Shown: piece by piece, positions 12,778 through 13,716 of the stretch | Position numbering within the stretch: position 1 is the stretch's first letter | How the letters are laid out: the number at the start of each line of letters is the position of its first letter | Source of the DNA: an uncultured archaeon A07HN63 | GTDB lineage: Archaea; Halobacteriota; Halobacteria; Halobacteriales; Haloferacaceae | Length of the DNA: 13,716 nucleotides | Reading direction: 5' to 3' | Assembly (NCBI GenBank): GCA_000496215.1 | Contig: KI543203.1 | Coordinates: forward strand, 23,837-37,552 | Position numbers and translations under genes: made by a program | Notes under the pieces: model-generated | Seen by the model: only the letters and a program-made list of their open reading frames with translations | Databases searched by the model: none | What the model was told of the DNA's origin: nothing

Positions 12778-13623
12778 CTATTCGACGAGTCGCTCGATCT
12801 CGGTCACGAGAATCCCGCTCGCGCCGACCGCTTTCAGGTCGTTGATCACCTCGAAGACCTCGCGCTCGTCGACGACGACGTGAACCGCCAGGTCGTCGCT
12901 CCCGGCGACATCCATCACGGTCGGCCCGCCGAGCCCGGGGATCACCTCTTTGACCGCATCCAGATCCTCGTTGGCGACGTTCATCATCAGATACCGCTTG
13001 TCGTCGGCCGCCAGCACCGACTCGAAGGCGGTCACGAGCTGCTGGACTTTCTCGTCGTCTGCCGTCTCGGGCCGGGCGAACAGCCGCACCGAGCTGTCGA
13101 GAACCTCGTCGATGATCGCCAGCCGGTTGACAGCCAGCGTCGTGCCCGTTGAGGTAATATCGACGATGGCGTCGGCCATCTCAACGTGTGGCGTCAACTC
13201 GGTCGCGCCCGTGACCTCGACGATCTCGGTGTCGATGCCCTGCTCGTCGAAGTACTCGCGGGTAATCCGCGGGAACTCGGTGGCGACTGTCTTGCCCGCT
13301 AACTGCGCCGGCTCAATAATTTCTCCGTCTTCGGGAGCCGCCAAAACGAGCCGACATTGGCCGAACTCCAGATCCACCAGTTCGTCGAGATTGGTGCCGG
13401 ACTCCCGTTCCTGATCGAGGCCGGTGATGCCGACGGCGGCCGCGTCGTCGGCGACGTACTCGGGGATGTCGGCGGCCCGCGCAAACAGCACGGTCACCTC
13501 GGGATCGACCGTCTCGGCGTAGAGCTTGCGGTCGGCCCCGTTTTCGATCCGCAGCCCGGCGCGTTCGAGTAGCGTCACCGTCGGCTCGTGGAGGCGCCCC
13601 TTGTTGGGCACGGCAATGCGCAT
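12778..13623 (-). CDS. hisG: ATP phosphoribosyltransferase (long form)
   Basis: First enzyme of histidine synthesis: ATP plus PRPP to phosphoribosyl-ATP. The 281-residue length and C-terminal ACT-like domain (about 205-281, ending GILVTEIERLVE) mark the long HisG, whose regulatory domain binds histidine, so it should not need HisZ. The N-terminal MRIAVPNKGRLHEPTVTLLERAG is characteristic. The PRPP loop is in DAIVDITSTGTTLAVN (151-166), preceded by TELTPHVEMA. I chose ATG 13623, which starts exactly at the conserved strand; ATG 13638 would add five residues. It converges with the four-TM gene. No other his gene is in view. Confidence 0.95.
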   Translation of the reverse strand: MRIAVPNKGRLHEPTVTLLERAGLRIENGADRKLYAETVDPEVTVLFARAADIPEYVADDAAAVGITGLDQERESGTNLDELVDLEFGQCRLVLAAPEDGEIIEPAQLAGKTVATEFPRITREYFDEQGIDTEIVEVTGATELTPHVEMADAIVDITSTGTTLAVNRLAIIDEVLDSSVRLFARPETADDEKVQQLVTAFESVLAADDKRYLMMNVANEDLDAVKEVIPGLGGPTVMDVAGSDDLAVHVVVDEREVFEVINDLKAVGASGILVTEIERLVE

Positions 13624-13641
13624 ACTCGCTTCTCTCATCCC

Positions 13642-13714
13642 CGCGGCAACTGTCTTTCCCTCCGCTGTTGGGGCAGGGTCAGCGTTGCCGCGACCCGCCA
13701 CGGCTGCAGCGGAG
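13642..13714. repeat. interleaved inverted repeats upstream of hisG
   Basis: CGCGGCAAC (13642-13650) pairs with GTTGCCGCG (13684-13692), and CTCCGCTG (13660-13667) pairs with CAGCGGAG (13707-13714). The arms alternate A-B-A'-B', a pseudoknot-like order. If transcribed they could form a leader structure; in GC-rich DNA chance is also possible. No clear TATA box is visible in this stretch. Confidence 0.4.
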
Positions 13715-13716
13715 CG

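Noticed and set aside
13624..13701. Start of hisG at 13701
   Set aside because: The added residues are not family-like; MRIAVPNKGR is the standard HisG N-terminus.
1..13716. CRISPR arrays, tRNA or rRNA genes, insertion sequences
   Set aside because: No regular spaced repeats, cloverleaf-like sequences, transposase genes or terminal inverted repeats with target duplications were seen.

Overview
The window looks like chromosomal DNA from a halophilic archaeon (class Halobacteria). Coding GC is high, the proteins are strongly acidic, and many genes seem leaderless, with an AT-rich box about 25-30 nt before the start codon. The gene set is archaeal: DNA polymerase D small subunit, Orc1/Cdc6, an ER/archaeal-type signal peptidase, a COG2108 radical SAM protein, DUF373, and archaeal tRNA m2G10 methyltransferase. 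I cannot name the genus.

Left third (1-5272), replication locus. A partial gene for the small subunit (DP1) of DNA polymerase D/II runs leftward off the window edge. It diverges from a rightward Sec11-type signal peptidase I, which converges on a leftward orc1/cdc6. Upstream of orc1 is a non-coding region of about 1.1 kb with the features of a haloarchaeal oriC1. An AT-rich unwinding stretch (about 4840-4964) is flanked by two inverted origin recognition boxes (ORBs) with G-strings. Further ORB-like elements lie directly in front of the orc1 and oapA start codons, and weaker ones at about 4239 and inside oapA.

Middle (5273-6979), oapABC. The origin-associated operon encodes an Era-like GTPase, a DUF2073 protein and a zinc-ribbon protein. 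It points away from the origin. The start of oapB looks frameshifted: the TAATG-coupled start and the conserved body are in different frames, with an A4 run between them.

Right (7044-13716), housekeeping and small accessory genes. In order: a leftward radical SAM protein with an unusual C-X4-C-X2-C cluster; a rightward DUF373 membrane protein; a 61-aa two-TM protein (leftward); pyrE (leftward); a winged-helix/RelE-like pair (rightward); trmG10 (leftward); two small multi-TM proteins (rightward); and long-form hisG (leftward).

The most interesting parts are the ORB layout, which places likely Orc1 sites on both origin-proximal gene starts; the oapB frame break; the large acidic insert inside the Orc1 AAA+ domain; and the wHTH-RelE pair. 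I saw no tRNA, rRNA, CRISPR array or insertion sequence.
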